A DNA stretch of 57,231 nucleotides from Bacteroidales bacterium UBA1714 (GCA_002317295.1 DCIY01000035.1:3125-60355); one strand, 5' to 3'. Counted from the stretch's first letter, positions 17,968-26,874 are shown. Notes: a model not told the origin generated them from the letters alone. Numbers and translations: made by a program.

Positions 17968-17996
17968 TTATTGAATATATAAGCACATTTAAGGAT

Positions 17997-18299
17997 ATGG
18001 AAGTTATTATTTCACAAGAAAACGGTCAAATGGTGGCTCGTTTGATTGGGCGTTTGGACACCACCAATGCCACACAATTTCAAAATGACATCACGCCACT
18101 GATGGAGGCAGAGCATCCCAATATCGTATTGGATTGTACGGATATGGAATACACCTCGAGTCAGGGATTGCGTATGTTCCTGATGTTACAAAAGACGGTT
18201 TCGTCCAAAGCAGGTTCCATGGTTATGACCCATATGCGTCCTGCCATTCGTGAGGTGTTTGATATCACCGGATTCAGCAAGATTATTCAGATCGAGTGA
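17997..18299 (+). CDS. STAS-domain anti-anti-sigma factor-like protein
   Basis: 100 residues, a single STAS domain: MEVIISQENGQMVARLIGRLD, NIVLDCTDMEYTSSQGLRMFL (the TSS stretch holds the expected phosphorylatable Ser/Thr), and REVFDITGFSKIIQI. Role by family: substrate of the RsbW-like kinase and the SpoIIE phosphatase, free to bind a partner when dephosphorylated. Last gene of the operon; no clear terminator is seen before the tRNA-Leu promoter. Confidence 0.92.
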   Translation: MEVIISQENGQMVARLIGRLDTTNATQFQNDITPLMEAEHPNIVLDCTDMEYTSSQGLRMFLMLQKTVSSKAGSMVMTHMRPAIREVFDITGFSKIIQIE

Positions 18300-18368
18300 T
18301 TCTGCTGTCATAGCGTGGTTGGAAAATACGGATTTTGCAGGTTTATCGTCATTTTTGTGACCAAAAAT

Positions 18369-18399
18369 TTGCACATGTGGAAAAAAAGCAGTATTTTTG
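18369..18399 (+). promoter_or_regulatory. Promoter of tRNA-Leu(TAA)
   Basis: TTGCACATG at 18369 and TATTTTTG at 18392 with the standard spacing. The mature tRNA begins 11 nt after the -7 element. It resembles the promoter of the next tRNA cluster at 19327. Confidence 0.75.
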
Positions 18400-18409
18400 C
18401 ACCCGCAAT

Positions 18410-18495
18410 GCCGTGATGGTGGAATCGGTAGACACGAAGGACTTAAAATCCTTTGGCCAGTGATGGCTGTGTGGGTTCAAGTCCCACTCGCGGTA
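18410..18495 (+). tRNA. tRNA-Leu (anticodon TAA)
   Basis: 86-nt class II tRNA. Acceptor GCCGTGA pairs with TCGCGGT; the anticodon stem AAGGA/TCCTT encloses loop CTTAAAA, anticodon TAA at 18443-18445; the T-loop is GGTTCAAGTCC. A long variable arm is present as expected for Leu. CCA is not encoded. Confidence 0.95.
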
Positions 18496-18497
18496 CA

Positions 18498-18529
18498 AAA
18501 AGAGATTGTCTTACAGCAGTCTCTTTTTT
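18498..18529. terminator. Terminator after tRNA-Leu overlapping the next gene's stop
   Basis: AAAGAGA and TCTCTTT form a stem followed by a T-run. The stop codon of the convergent TtcA-like gene (18511-18513) lies in the loop, so one hairpin can serve both transcripts. Confidence 0.7.
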
Positions 18530-19239
18530 GTTTGGATAGCGTGCCACAGACTGGCGCGAATATTCGGATTCACTTGTTCCCATTGCGCCAATTGCTCTTT
18601 GGCCCATGTACGTGATGACTCCCGTTCATACTCACATTCATGAAGAGGCTGCACATAACCCTGATTGGCTGCATACTCACGCACATCCTTCTCATCAATC
18701 AGACACAAAGGTCGTATCCACTCCAAGGGCATCTTATCCAGCGCCAGACGAGGCATGATGGTAGAGAAACTGCCCTGATAAACCAGATTCATGATAAGCG
18801 TCTGCAGGATATCGTCTCGATGATGTCCCAGAGCTATCTTATTAAAGTGATGCTGCTGGGCATAATCGAGTAACGCTTTGCGTCGATACCACGAACATAA
18901 GAAACAGGGATCTTTGCTGCGAGACGATGGTGATGCAGAAGCAGGCAGGGGTGCGATGGTCGTATCCAGAACGGCAAAAGGAACCTGATATTGGGCGCAA
19001 AATTGTTCCAGATAGGACAGATCACTCAGGTAAGCTCGTTGGGGAATACGCACATGAACCGCCTGAATCTCAATTCGAGGGCGAAAAATTTGTGCTTGAC
19101 GCCCGAGCAATTCGGTCAACAACAGACTGTCCTTACCACCGGACAGACCAATAAGTATTCGATCACCATCTTCCAAGAGCGAATACGAAGCACATGCCTG
19201 ATGAAATTGACGCCACAATTGCGCAGCTAATTTATCCAT
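18511..19239 (-). CDS. TtcA-family tRNA thiolation protein
   Basis: 242 residues. PP-loop ATP pyrophosphatase with LIGLSGGKDSLLL near residue 30 (SGGKDS binds ATP). A central CxxC (DPCFLCSWYRRKALLDYA) and GHHRDDILQTLIMNLVYQGSFSTIMP match the TtcA family, which makes 2-thiocytidine at position 32 of tRNAs with a persulfide or Fe-S cluster. A second CxxC pair of E. coli TtcA is not obvious, so it may belong to the shorter TtcA-like branch. It is convergent with tRNA-Leu and ends inside that terminator. Confidence 0.8.
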   Translation of the reverse strand: MDKLAAQLWRQFHQACASYSLLEDGDRILIGLSGGKDSLLLTELLGRQAQIFRPRIEIQAVHVRIPQRAYLSDLSYLEQFCAQYQVPFAVLDTTIAPLPASASPSSRSKDPCFLCSWYRRKALLDYAQQHHFNKIALGHHRDDILQTLIMNLVYQGSFSTIMPRLALDKMPLEWIRPLCLIDEKDVREYAANQGYVQPLHECEYERESSRTWAKEQLAQWEQVNPNIRASLWHAIQTKKRLL

Positions 19240-19326
19240 ATCGGGGACAAAGTTACAAAAAAATCACGAATAGAAACAAAAAATATCCAAAAAATGCATA
19301 TTTTTTTCATTTTTTCTTCCAAAAAT

Positions 19327-19357
19327 TTGCACATGTCAGAAAAAAGCAGTACTTTTG
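19327..19357 (+). promoter_or_regulatory. Promoter of tRNA Gly-Leu-Leu cluster
   Basis: TTGCACATG at 19327 and TACTTTTG at 19350. A leader of about 45 nt precedes tRNA-Gly. Confidence 0.72.
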
Positions 19358-19406
19358 CATCCGCTTTCGAAAAAGCAATGTTCTTAGTCACTTGTGTGGA
19401 CAAAAT

Positions 19407-19482
<76 letters not shown>

Positions 19483-19536
19483 AGGTGCAGGACATGAGTT
19501 CCTGCATTTTTTGAATAAAAAGTTCTTTCATGTATT

Positions 19537-19618
19537 GCCCAGGTGGCGGAATTGGTAGACGCGTACGTTTCAGGTGCGTATGCCGCGAGGTGTGCAGGTT
19601 CGAGTCCTGTTCTGGGCA
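19537..19618 (+). tRNA. tRNA-Leu (anticodon CAG)
   Basis: Class II tRNA. Acceptor GCCCAGG/TCTGGGC, anticodon loop TTCAGGT (CAG), long variable arm, and T-loop GGTTCGAGTCC. CCA not encoded. Confidence 0.95.
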
Positions 19619-19642
19619 CAAGAGTAATCTTATGAAGGACGA

Positions 19643-19726
19643 GCGCAGGTGGTGAAATTGGTATACACGCTACTTTGAGGGGGTAGTGGTCGCAAGATCG
19701 TGTGAGTTCGAGTCTCATCCTGCGCA
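19643..19726 (+). tRNA. tRNA-Leu (anticodon GAG)
   Basis: Class II tRNA. Acceptor GCGCAGG/CCTGCGC, anticodon loop TTGAGGG (GAG), variable arm, and T-loop AGTTCGAGTCT. Third tRNA of the cluster from 19407. Confidence 0.94.
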
Positions 19727-19740
19727 CAAAGAACTGACAA

Positions 19741-19777
19741 GAAAAAAGAAGTCCGTAAGGGCTTCTTCTTTTTTTAT
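19741..19777 (+). terminator. Terminator of tRNA cluster
   Basis: AAGAAGTCC-GTAA-GGGCTTCTT stem followed by a T-run. It lies 15 nt past the last tRNA and also faces the end of the NUDIX gene at 19787. Confidence 0.8.
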
Positions 19778-19786
19778 GCTGTATCG

Positions 19787-20506
19787 TTAGAATTCCAAAC
19801 AGAAATTCCGTTTCTGCTTATACTGCTCGTATTGCTGTGGGTGGAACCTATAGTAGACAGCAGCCCGATGGCGGACCCCCTGCTCGCTGGTTCCTGTAGG
19901 AGTAAGAATCTGAGTCGCCAACATTTTTTTCATAAAATTCCGCCGGTCAAACTGCACCTGCAAGATGGCCTCGTACAAATGTTGAAGCTGAGGCATGGTA
20001 AAATGTTCCGGCAGTAAATCAAATCCCACCGGTCGAAAATGCACATCTTCCCGTAGCCGTTGCAAAGCCGCCTGGATGATTTGTTGATGGTCAAACGCCA
20101 ATGTGGGAAGTTGGTGGATGGTAAACCAACGTGCCTCCGAAGCATCATCCCCTGCATGAATAGACGACTGTCCGATTAGGGCGTAATAGGCAAATGTAAT
20201 GACGCGACCCCTGGGATCACGATCAACTTGAGAAAATACCCCCACCGGATAGAGTTCCACCTGTTGCACACCCGTCTCTTCCTGTAACTCGCGACGGGCA
20301 CAATCTTCCACAGTTTCTTCCATATGGAGAAAACCTCCGGGTAACGCCCAACTTTGAGCGAACGGCTCCTGGGCACGACGCACCAAAAGGACACGCAGGG
20401 ATTGACCATCAAAACCCAAGATGACATTATCTGCCGTCATGGCAGCTCGTGGATAATCATAGGTATATCCTTGACTGGTCAAATGAAAATCAGGTTGTTG
20501 CATCAT
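19787..20506 (-). CDS. NUDIX hydrolase-like protein with winged-helix C-terminus (NrtR type)
   Basis: 239 residues. The N-terminal NUDIX domain contains the full box GGFLHMEETVEDCARRELQEETGV (residues about 57-80). The C-terminal 80 residues (FTMPQLQHLYEAILQVQFDRRNFMKKMLAT...) match the winged-helix DNA-binding part of NrtR-like regulators, which sense ADP-ribose or related NAD metabolites, often controlling NAD or sugar genes. Whether the NUDIX box is catalytic here is not known. The start overlaps the upstream lipoprotein stop (ATGA, 20503-20506), so the two are translationally coupled. Confidence 0.83.
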   Translation of the reverse strand: MMQQPDFHLTSQGYTYDYPRAAMTADNVILGFDGQSLRVLLVRRAQEPFAQSWALPGGFLHMEETVEDCARRELQEETGVQQVELYPVGVFSQVDRDPRGRVITFAYYALIGQSSIHAGDDASEARWFTIHQLPTLAFDHQQIIQAALQRLREDVHFRPVGFDLLPEHFTMPQLQHLYEAILQVQFDRRNFMKKMLATQILTPTGTSEQGVRHRAAVYYRFHPQQYEQYKQKRNFCLEF

Positions 20507-21870
20507 TTACGAATAAAATCTATGGAGTTAATACGACCACGGTAAGCGTCGGTAAATGTTTGGGTATGCGATTTACCTCCGATGAGGTAGATATTGTTAT
20601 TCTTCACCAGCGTGGATACATTGTAACGAGGGGCATAATATTCCGAAGGCAATTGGTTCTTGCTCGTATCCACCGCCAACCAATGCAATCCTTCATCGGG
20701 CGAATAACGAATATCTGGCAAAAACTGCTGATTTTCATCGACACCACCAAACATATACAATTTATCATCATACGATACGATACTGGCTCCCGCAAACGCT
20801 TCCAACTGAGGTTGTTCCTGCGCATAATCGACCATTCGATACTGACCAATACTGCGGTTATACTCGATGTTCCAACGGCAGTTAACCATTCGTCCATAAC
20901 GATTGTACCCACCGGCTACCATGGTGTGGGTATGGCCACTGGTGGATTCAAACTGTACCACGGCAAAGTCCGAGATAGGGAAGGATGATGGCAAGGTATC
21001 CACCTTGGTGCCATTAAGCAATGGCTTGAGTTGGTTATCTTCCCAATAGGTCAGCAGGTATTGATTGCGCGCATTACAAGAAATGACCCATACATTCCCA
21101 TTAAAGGCCATCGTGGTCTTAATAGGGGATAAGGAATCCAATACATAAGAATGAGATGTCCATTGAACCCCGTTGGTGGATGTATACATATTCAGAGAAT
21201 CGCCATAGTAGAACATACCCTCGTCGGATACAATCTGCTGCACCTGACAATCTGTCGGTAAGCCCACCACATCCTGTTCCGTCCAACTGACAGCATCCAA
21301 GGAACAATACAGTTTGGTAGCAAAACCGGTGTTGGCAAAATAATACAGGGTATCACCCGATAAGATGGTGCGTTGGGAGCAAGGCTGCTGCATTCCCACC
21401 TTATTGGAGGTGCAAGTCCAATGAAACAAATAGGGATCCACCTGATGGGCATATGCCTTAATACGATAGATCTTGACATTCGATTTATCATACGAATAAA
21501 CCGTCAAAGTCATGGGATCGGCCGACATGTTGATGGTATCCTCCACACTACCCGAATAACTCAGCGTATCAAACGGCGTGGTCAAAATGGCGGCGTAAGG
21601 TGTGTAATAAAAGGATATGGATGGGGTAACACTATCCAACGGAGTACCATACTCCAAGGAGTCTTTAATCTCAATCAAACCGGTATCACTCAGTTCCTGA
21701 ATGACAAAAACAGCCTCTCCCAAAGCAGGGATACTATCGTTGTCTGCAAACCCGAATGCAGTGACCCGAGCCACATCTGCGCCCGTGGTATCGATTTCCG
21801 TTTCGGTACACGATACCAGGCTCATTGCCATGGTACCAATCACCATTCCTATATAAAATAAATGCTTCAT
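20503..21870 (-). CDS. DUF6242-type lipoprotein with beta-propeller
   Basis: 455 residues with a lipoprotein signal (MSLVSC, Cys21). The N-terminal part (about 30-140) resembles the DUF6242 domain of Bacteroidetes lipoproteins; the rest has kelch-like or sialidase-like repeats (YFANTGFATKLYCSLDAVSWTEQDVVG, DKLYMFGGVDENQQFLPDIRYSPDEGLHWL, NNIYLIGGKS). It probably sits on the outer membrane; function unknown. No convincing promoter of the usual type was found upstream. Confidence 0.72.
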   Translation of the reverse strand: MKHLFYIGMVIGTMAMSLVSCTETEIDTTGADVARVTAFGFADNDSIPALGEAVFVIQELSDTGLIEIKDSLEYGTPLDSVTPSISFYYTPYAAILTTPFDTLSYSGSVEDTINMSADPMTLTVYSYDKSNVKIYRIKAYAHQVDPYLFHWTCTSNKVGMQQPCSQRTILSGDTLYYFANTGFATKLYCSLDAVSWTEQDVVGLPTDCQVQQIVSDEGMFYYGDSLNMYTSTNGVQWTSHSYVLDSLSPIKTTMAFNGNVWVISCNARNQYLLTYWEDNQLKPLLNGTKVDTLPSSFPISDFAVVQFESTSGHTHTMVAGGYNRYGRMVNCRWNIEYNRSIGQYRMVDYAQEQPQLEAFAGASIVSYDDKLYMFGGVDENQQFLPDIRYSPDEGLHWLAVDTSKNQLPSEYYAPRYNVSTLVKNNNIYLIGGKSHTQTFTDAYRGRINSIDFIRK

Positions 21871-21901
21871 ACTAAAAATTAAACAAATTTGATACCAAAT
21901 T

Positions 21902-21932
21902 TTGCATAAATACTTTTTTTTTCGTAATTTTG
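21902..21932 (+). promoter_or_regulatory. Promoter of formyltetrahydrofolate cyclo-ligase gene
   Basis: TTGCATAA at 21902 and TAATTTTG at 21925. The start codon is at 21963; a TTG at 21930 overlaps the -7 element and cannot be the real start. Confidence 0.72.
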
Positions 21933-21962
21933 CAGTCTAAATTACTAAAGCTTACCATTATT

Positions 21963-22568
21963 ATGATATTTCAGACTCAATGGATACTGTTTCGCAATCG
22001 ATTGCCATGGGTAATCACTCGTAAAAAGCAAGCCAAATTACGCGAACTCGATGCGCAAAAACGCCGCGTGCTCGACGAAGAAACCATTCGTCACGAATCC
22101 CATAAGATTGTTTACCAAATTGAAAATATGCATATTTTCAAAGAGGCTCAAACGATTCTTATATACTACCCTATGCATAATGAGGTGGACCTTCGCCACC
22201 TGGTTAAGCTGCATGCCGATGACAAGAAGTTTCTGTTGCCAGCCACCCACCATGGTTCCCATAAGTTAGAGGTTCGCGAGTATGTCAAAGGAGAACCTCT
22301 TAAAAAAGGTCATTATGGCATACCTGAGCCGCAAACACCTGAATATAAAGGTAAGATCGATTTGATTCTCGTACCCGGTGTCAGTTTTGATAAAAAACTG
22401 CATCGCATTGGTCGCGGTGGTGGGTATTATGATCACTTCCTCAAGCACCATCCTCATTCGTTCAAGATTGGAGTATGTTATGATTTTCAACTTCACGACT
22501 CCATACCCTCATCGGTGAACGATCAAAAGATGGATCGTATCGTTACTCCGTCTGAGACCATTGGATAG
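21963..22568 (+). CDS. 5-formyltetrahydrofolate cyclo-ligase
   Basis: 201 residues from ATG 21963, cytoplasmic. It converts 5-formyl-THF to 5,10-methenyl-THF with ATP. Family blocks are present: KRRVLDEETIRHESHKI, ILIYYPMHNEVDLRHLV, LPATHH, IDLILVPGVSFDKKLHRIGRGGGYYDHFL (the conserved GRGGGYYD phosphate-binding loop) and KIGVCYDFQ. The 3' end overlaps the convergent hypothetical gene by 26 nt. Confidence 0.92.
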   Translation: MIFQTQWILFRNRLPWVITRKKQAKLRELDAQKRRVLDEETIRHESHKIVYQIENMHIFKEAQTILIYYPMHNEVDLRHLVKLHADDKKFLLPATHHGSHKLEVREYVKGEPLKKGHYGIPEPQTPEYKGKIDLILVPGVSFDKKLHRIGRGGGYYDHFLKHHPHSFKIGVCYDFQLHDSIPSSVNDQKMDRIVTPSETIG

Positions 22569-23310
22569 TTGCCTGAATATCCCTAGCCCGTTGAATGGCT
22601 TTGTCGGTCTCACTGGTTAAGCGATGTTCTCCGTTTCGATAGTAATAGATTACCCCATATTCCTGACAGCAACGCAGTCGGGCATAGGGTAATTTATCTT
22701 TATAATAAGCCTCTACCTGATTCCATATATCCAAAATGATTGCATCCGCTTCGGCGCGCATTCCTTCCAGGTCCTCATACACACGACTGGTACTTTTAAC
22801 ATGCAGTTTTTGGTTGACCTGATGCTCTCGGAAAATATCATAATACACTTTGACCTTATTGATGGCGGGATTGTAGATGGGAAAACCGCCCATACGGGTT
22901 CGTTCCGTCTCACCATCAATGATATTGCGACCCCATACCAGCAAATCTTCTTCGCTGGACAAATCCGGAACGATATGTTCCAACGGATCCAAGTGGTATA
23001 ACTCTTTTTGTTCCTTTTTAATTTCGCCACGAATCACCGCCAGATTGAGTACCTGAATAAAATGGGAAATATACATACGGGCGTTCTGCACCATATGTCG
23101 ATACTGTTTATTGGCAGACACTTTACTGGTGAAGTTCTCATGATACTGGCGAACAATATTCTCAAAACGCATCAAAAACTTCTGGGCTTCTGTAAGCGTG
23201 TGATAAGATATTACCTGTTCGGTAAAATCCGCTTCACTGGCACGTTGAACAGCTTTTTGCAAAGCAGACAGCCGTGCCTGGTCGGTGTTGGGTAATCGTC
23301 TGTAAGGCAT
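22543..23310 (-). CDS. Conserved hypothetical protein
   Basis: 255 residues, soluble, mostly alpha-helical by composition (long runs of E/K/R/Q). I do not recognise a domain. It starts MPYRRLPNTDQARLSALQKAV and ends with an aromatic-rich stretch (RCCQEYGVIYYYRNGEHRL). Codon use matches its neighbours, so it looks like a native gene. It lies downstream of the prenyl synthase in the same direction, separated by a heptamer repeat tract, and overlaps the convergent cyclo-ligase gene. Confidence 0.65.
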   Translation of the reverse strand: MPYRRLPNTDQARLSALQKAVQRASEADFTEQVISYHTLTEAQKFLMRFENIVRQYHENFTSKVSANKQYRHMVQNARMYISHFIQVLNLAVIRGEIKKEQKELYHLDPLEHIVPDLSSEEDLLVWGRNIIDGETERTRMGGFPIYNPAINKVKVYYDIFREHQVNQKLHVKSTSRVYEDLEGMRAEADAIILDIWNQVEAYYKDKLPYARLRCCQEYGVIYYYRNGEHRLTSETDKAIQRARDIQATIQWSQTE

Positions 23311-23319
23311 AGTATATTA

Positions 23320-23368
23320 ATTCAAAATTCAAAATTCAAAATTCAAAATGCAAAATGCAAAATGCAAA
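23320..23368 (+). repeat. Tandem heptamer array
   Basis: Four ATTCAAA units (23320-23347) followed by three ATGCAAA units (23348-23368) between two minus-strand genes. One base change per unit separates the two blocks, as expected from slippage expansion. Confidence 0.9.
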
Positions 23369-23369
23369 A

Positions 23370-24293
23370 TTATTTTTGGCGTTGAACCAATTGTTGAGCC
23401 AAGGCGCGCAATGCTTCCGAAGCTTCATTTTGAGGGAGGGTATCCAGTATTTCCAATGCGCGATTCGTCAGTTGATGAATCTGCTCCAATGCCAACGCTG
23501 GCACCTTCCATCGATTGTATTCTTGCAGAACCGGTTCTACCTGATGGCTGTCCAAAATCGAACGATCTGCTCCCTGATTGAGTGCAGTGATATACAACCA
23601 TGTTTTTTTCCCTTCTCGTATATCTCCTCCAACCGCCTTGCCAAAGGAAACCGGATCACCATAACAATCCAAATAATCATCCTGGATTTGGAAAGCAAGT
23701 CCCAATGCGATACCCAAGTCGTACATTTTTTGTTGGGTAGGTTCATCGGCCTGTGCCATATAAGCTCCAATTTGAAGAGCCGTAGCCAGAAGTACGGAGG
23801 TCTTCAAACGAATCATCTCCATATATTCATCCAGTCTCACATGGGAGCGGGACTCAAAATCCACATCATACTGTTGGCCCTCGCATATTTGTGTGGCCAT
23901 GGTATTGAACAGGTGCAATACCTTGGGGAGATATAATGCCGGCAACTGAGACAATTGTTTGTATGCCTCTATTACCATTTGGTCGCCACTGAGAATAGCC
24001 GTATTCTCGTTCCACTTCACATGGACACAGTCACGACCCCGACGTATCAGCGCCTTATCCATCACATCGTCATGGAGTAAGGTAAAATTGTGGAAAATTT
24101 CCAATGCCAGGGCGGCAGGCAACACCTGTTGCTCGTCACCTTCGAACATGCGGCATGCTATTAAGGCCAACGTAGGACGCAGACGCTTACCACCTGCTTC
24201 CAATGTATAAGCAATGGGAGCATACAATCCGTAAGGTTCTTTCTTCCAATCTAACTGACTGAGCGCGTGGGATATGGAAATCATGGGTTTCAT
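23370..24293 (-). CDS. Polyprenyl synthetase (farnesyl/geranylgeranyl type)
   Basis: 307 residues, trans-isoprenyl diphosphate synthase. First Asp-rich motif LLHDDVMDKALIRRG (residues about 73-87) and second motif QIQDDYLDCYGD (197-208) coordinate Mg with the diphosphates. KRLRPTLALIAC and GGDIREGKKTWL are also typical. It makes short-chain polyprenyl diphosphate precursors for quinones and cell-wall lipids. The start overlaps the ddl stop by 4 nt (24290-24293). Confidence 0.92.
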   Translation of the reverse strand: MKPMISISHALSQLDWKKEPYGLYAPIAYTLEAGGKRLRPTLALIACRMFEGDEQQVLPAALALEIFHNFTLLHDDVMDKALIRRGRDCVHVKWNENTAILSGDQMVIEAYKQLSQLPALYLPKVLHLFNTMATQICEGQQYDVDFESRSHVRLDEYMEMIRLKTSVLLATALQIGAYMAQADEPTQQKMYDLGIALGLAFQIQDDYLDCYGDPVSFGKAVGGDIREGKKTWLYITALNQGADRSILDSHQVEPVLQEYNRWKVPALALEQIHQLTNRALEILDTLPQNEASEALRALAQQLVQRQK

Positions 24294-25216
24294 GGGTTCA
24301 GTATATCTTCTATCACATCCGAGAGCACTTCGCGCATCGTCCTACCGGCTGCTCGCACCTGTTGGGGGATAAGAGAAGCTGTGGTCATCCCCGGATTGGT
24401 ATTGATTTCCAATAAATGGATATTCCAACCTTGGGTGATGATGTAGTCCACTCGAATAATACCTCTTGCTCCAATCAGGTCATAAATTTTCAAACTCATG
24501 GCCTGCACTTGATCTCTGACTTCCTCCGGTATGCGGGCAGGGGTAATCTCCTGGCTGTTGCCGTTATATTTGGCATCATAATCAAAATATTCGCCTGCAG
24601 GCACAATCTCTGTGATAGGCAATGCCACCTGCTGCGTACGCGTTTTATACACACCACAGTTTATTTCCATACCCTTCATAAACGCCTCACAGATGACTTC
24701 ATCGCCCTCCTGAAAAGCAAAGTCAATGGCGGGTGTAATATCTTCCAATGTTTTAACCTTGGTACAACCAAAACTGCTGCCACCTACATTGCTCTTGATA
24801 AACATCGGCAAGCCCAATTGAGTGGCAATCTGTTCATCATCCATACGCGCCTGCCCTTTCCGTAACAGAATACTGGGAGAAATTTGAATGCCAAAATTCT
24901 CCAGATAATGGTTACATTGGTACTTATGAAAGGTGAGTGATGCTGCCAATACATCACAACATGAATACGGAATATGCATCATTTCCAGATATCCTTGCAA
25001 CAATCCGTTTTCACCCGGAGTACCATGAATGGTAATATAACAAAAATCAAACTCTCGCAACCGATTCAAAGTCTGCCAATCCGAACCTTGCAGTTCAACG
25101 ATTTGAGCATCATATCGATCCAAGTCCAAAAAAGACATGATCCCATCTGCACTACGCAACGAGACATCATGCTCCGAACTGTCTCCTCCTGCCACAATGG
25201 CAATTTTACGTTTCAT
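24290..25216 (-). CDS. ddl: D-alanine-D-alanine ligase
   Basis: 308 residues, ATP-grasp enzyme joining two D-Ala for peptidoglycan. Conserved blocks: IAVVAGG-type N-terminus with SSEHDVSLRSA, HGTPGENGLLQGYLEMMHIPY, FIKSNVGGSSFGCTKV, GDEVICEAFMKGMEINCGVY, and GIIRVDYI...LLEINTNPGMTTASLIPQQVRAAG (Mg-binding NTNPGMT). A cytoplasmic housekeeping gene between the C69 peptidase and the prenyl synthase on the same strand. Confidence 0.95.
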   Translation of the reverse strand: MKRKIAIVAGGDSSEHDVSLRSADGIMSFLDLDRYDAQIVELQGSDWQTLNRLREFDFCYITIHGTPGENGLLQGYLEMMHIPYSCCDVLAASLTFHKYQCNHYLENFGIQISPSILLRKGQARMDDEQIATQLGLPMFIKSNVGGSSFGCTKVKTLEDITPAIDFAFQEGDEVICEAFMKGMEINCGVYKTRTQQVALPITEIVPAGEYFDYDAKYNGNSQEITPARIPEEVRDQVQAMSLKIYDLIGARGIIRVDYIITQGWNIHLLEINTNPGMTTASLIPQQVRAAGRTMREVLSDVIEDILNP

Positions 25217-25242
25217 TTATCTTCCAATTAAAATTTTATTGA

Positions 25243-26874
25243 TTATTCATGCGCTATCTGGGGAGCGATTTCCCTCAAGAAGTCCTCATGGAAAGGCAAT
25301 CGATTGGGCCCCTCAGGGTAACCATATGCGTTGCGCAGAAAGGCACCATTTTCTTCTTTCCGTTCCTGTCCGTCCAAATACTTTACCAATAAATAAATGC
25401 CCAATTCCTTCCACGCCTTGGTGGACTCTTGCGCTTGAGCACAACTGTAGCGAGTCAAAAAATCATCTGCCTGTTCCTTGGACATCGCAGCCGCAGCCAA
25501 ATCCAAACCCGGAATCTGGTTTTCCCACTTTTCTTCCCAGGATTGCTGTACCGTCAGTATAGCCGGCAACATCGCATCATATTTGCTGTAAGCACGATTG
25601 GCCACTTCATTAAACACCCACCATGCAGAAGTGGGCGAATAAGTATACATATCTCCATTCCCCTTTTGCATACATTCAGGAACCTCTTGGGTAGTGGTAA
25701 AAAATGGCACATACAAGTTGGTACGTGCATCATCCACTCCAAACCAAAATATTCCACGTTCATGATCCGAACGCATTTGGGACACATAGGACCAACCTGT
25801 CTGTTGTGTGGCAATCGGACGTTCGTACCAATAGGCAACACTGTCAAGGGTAAAACTCAAACTACCATAACGCAATTTGCTATGCCATGGGCCCGCATCC
25901 GGACCTTGAGTGATATCCAAGGGTGTTCCTTCATACTGATCTCGCATACACTCTTTGAGTTCATGCAAACCCACCTTGTGATTGGGGCGAATCCATAAGG
26001 GCATTGGCTCTCCGGCATCTTTGCCACCCGAAGCCACAAAGGTGGTACCAGTAGCATAATCAAAATAGCGATCCATATCGTCATTAAAACGGCGGAAGAA
26101 ACTCCAAACGCGTGCTTCGCACACATATAATCCTGAAAAATCATAAGGCGCATAAGCAGCCTGGAAAGAAAACAGATTTTTATCCTTACCAGTGAAATAT
26201 CCTTGTTCTTGCGCAAATGAAACCAAATCTTTGGACCACATCCAATTCTCCTTATCCTTCCAATCGACCTGGGTAATACGAGCCTGATTCGCATGGGCAC
26301 AGATACAATCGTCAGGAATCCTGACTGCCACCCACACGGCACCCTTTCGTCCGGGGCCCTTGCCTATCATATCCATGATCCAAATCTCATTGGGATCTGC
26401 AATGGAAAACGTCTCTCCTTCACTGGCATACCCATACTCAGTCACCAGATCCGTCATGCAGGCAATGGCCTGACGCGCCGTACGACAACGTTCCAAAGCA
26501 ATGTACATCAAAGAGCCATAATCAATACCCACCGTATCCCACAATTGAGGGCGACCACCCCATGTCGTTTCACCAATTGTTAATTGGTGCTCATTGGTAT
26601 TGCCAATCACCGAATAGGTATGACTCACCTGGGGAATATAGCCTAACGGGCGACCCGTGTCCCAATCGCGCACTTCACGCAGGGCACCCTGAGGATAATC
26701 CGCAGCAGGACTGAAATGCAAAAATCCATATAAAGCATAGCTATCCGCAGCATATGACAACAAAGTAGAGCCATCTGAGGAAGCATTTTTTCCAACCAAA
26801 AAGTTCGTACAAGCATCCGTATGTACCCCTATGGTACATATTCCCAAAAGCAAAGATAACAAGATTCGTTTCAT
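25243..26874 (-). CDS. C69-family dipeptidase (Ntn hydrolase), secreted
   Basis: 543 residues from ATG 26874 (MKRILLSLLLGICTIG). Signal peptide, then ACTNFLVGKNASSDGSTLLSYAADSY, where the Cys becomes the N-terminal nucleophile as in PepD/U34-C69 peptidases. Further family blocks: VIGNTNEHQLTIGETTWGGR, YGSLMYIALERCRTARQAI, FSIADPNEIWIMDMIGKG. It hydrolyses dipeptides or small amides in the periplasm. An upstream ATG at 26892 would start at or before the transcript end predicted from the promoter at 26894-26924. Confidence 0.9.
   Translation of the reverse strand: MKRILLSLLLGICTIGVHTDACTNFLVGKNASSDGSTLLSYAADSYALYGFLHFSPAADYPQGALREVRDWDTGRPLGYIPQVSHTYSVIGNTNEHQLTIGETTWGGRPQLWDTVGIDYGSLMYIALERCRTARQAIACMTDLVTEYGYASEGETFSIADPNEIWIMDMIGKGPGRKGAVWVAVRIPDDCICAHANQARITQVDWKDKENWMWSKDLVSFAQEQGYFTGKDKNLFSFQAAYAPYDFSGLYVCEARVWSFFRRFNDDMDRYFDYATGTTFVASGGKDAGEPMPLWIRPNHKVGLHELKECMRDQYEGTPLDITQGPDAGPWHSKLRYGSLSFTLDSVAYWYERPIATQQTGWSYVSQMRSDHERGIFWFGVDDARTNLYVPFFTTTQEVPECMQKGNGDMYTYSPTSAWWVFNEVANRAYSKYDAMLPAILTVQQSWEEKWENQIPGLDLAAAAMSKEQADDFLTRYSCAQAQESTKAWKELGIYLLVKYLDGQERKEENGAFLRNAYGYPEGPNRLPFHEDFLREIAPQIAHE

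Noticed and set aside
23320..23368. CRISPR array
   Set aside because: Units are 7 bp with no spacers and no cas genes; a simple tandem repeat.
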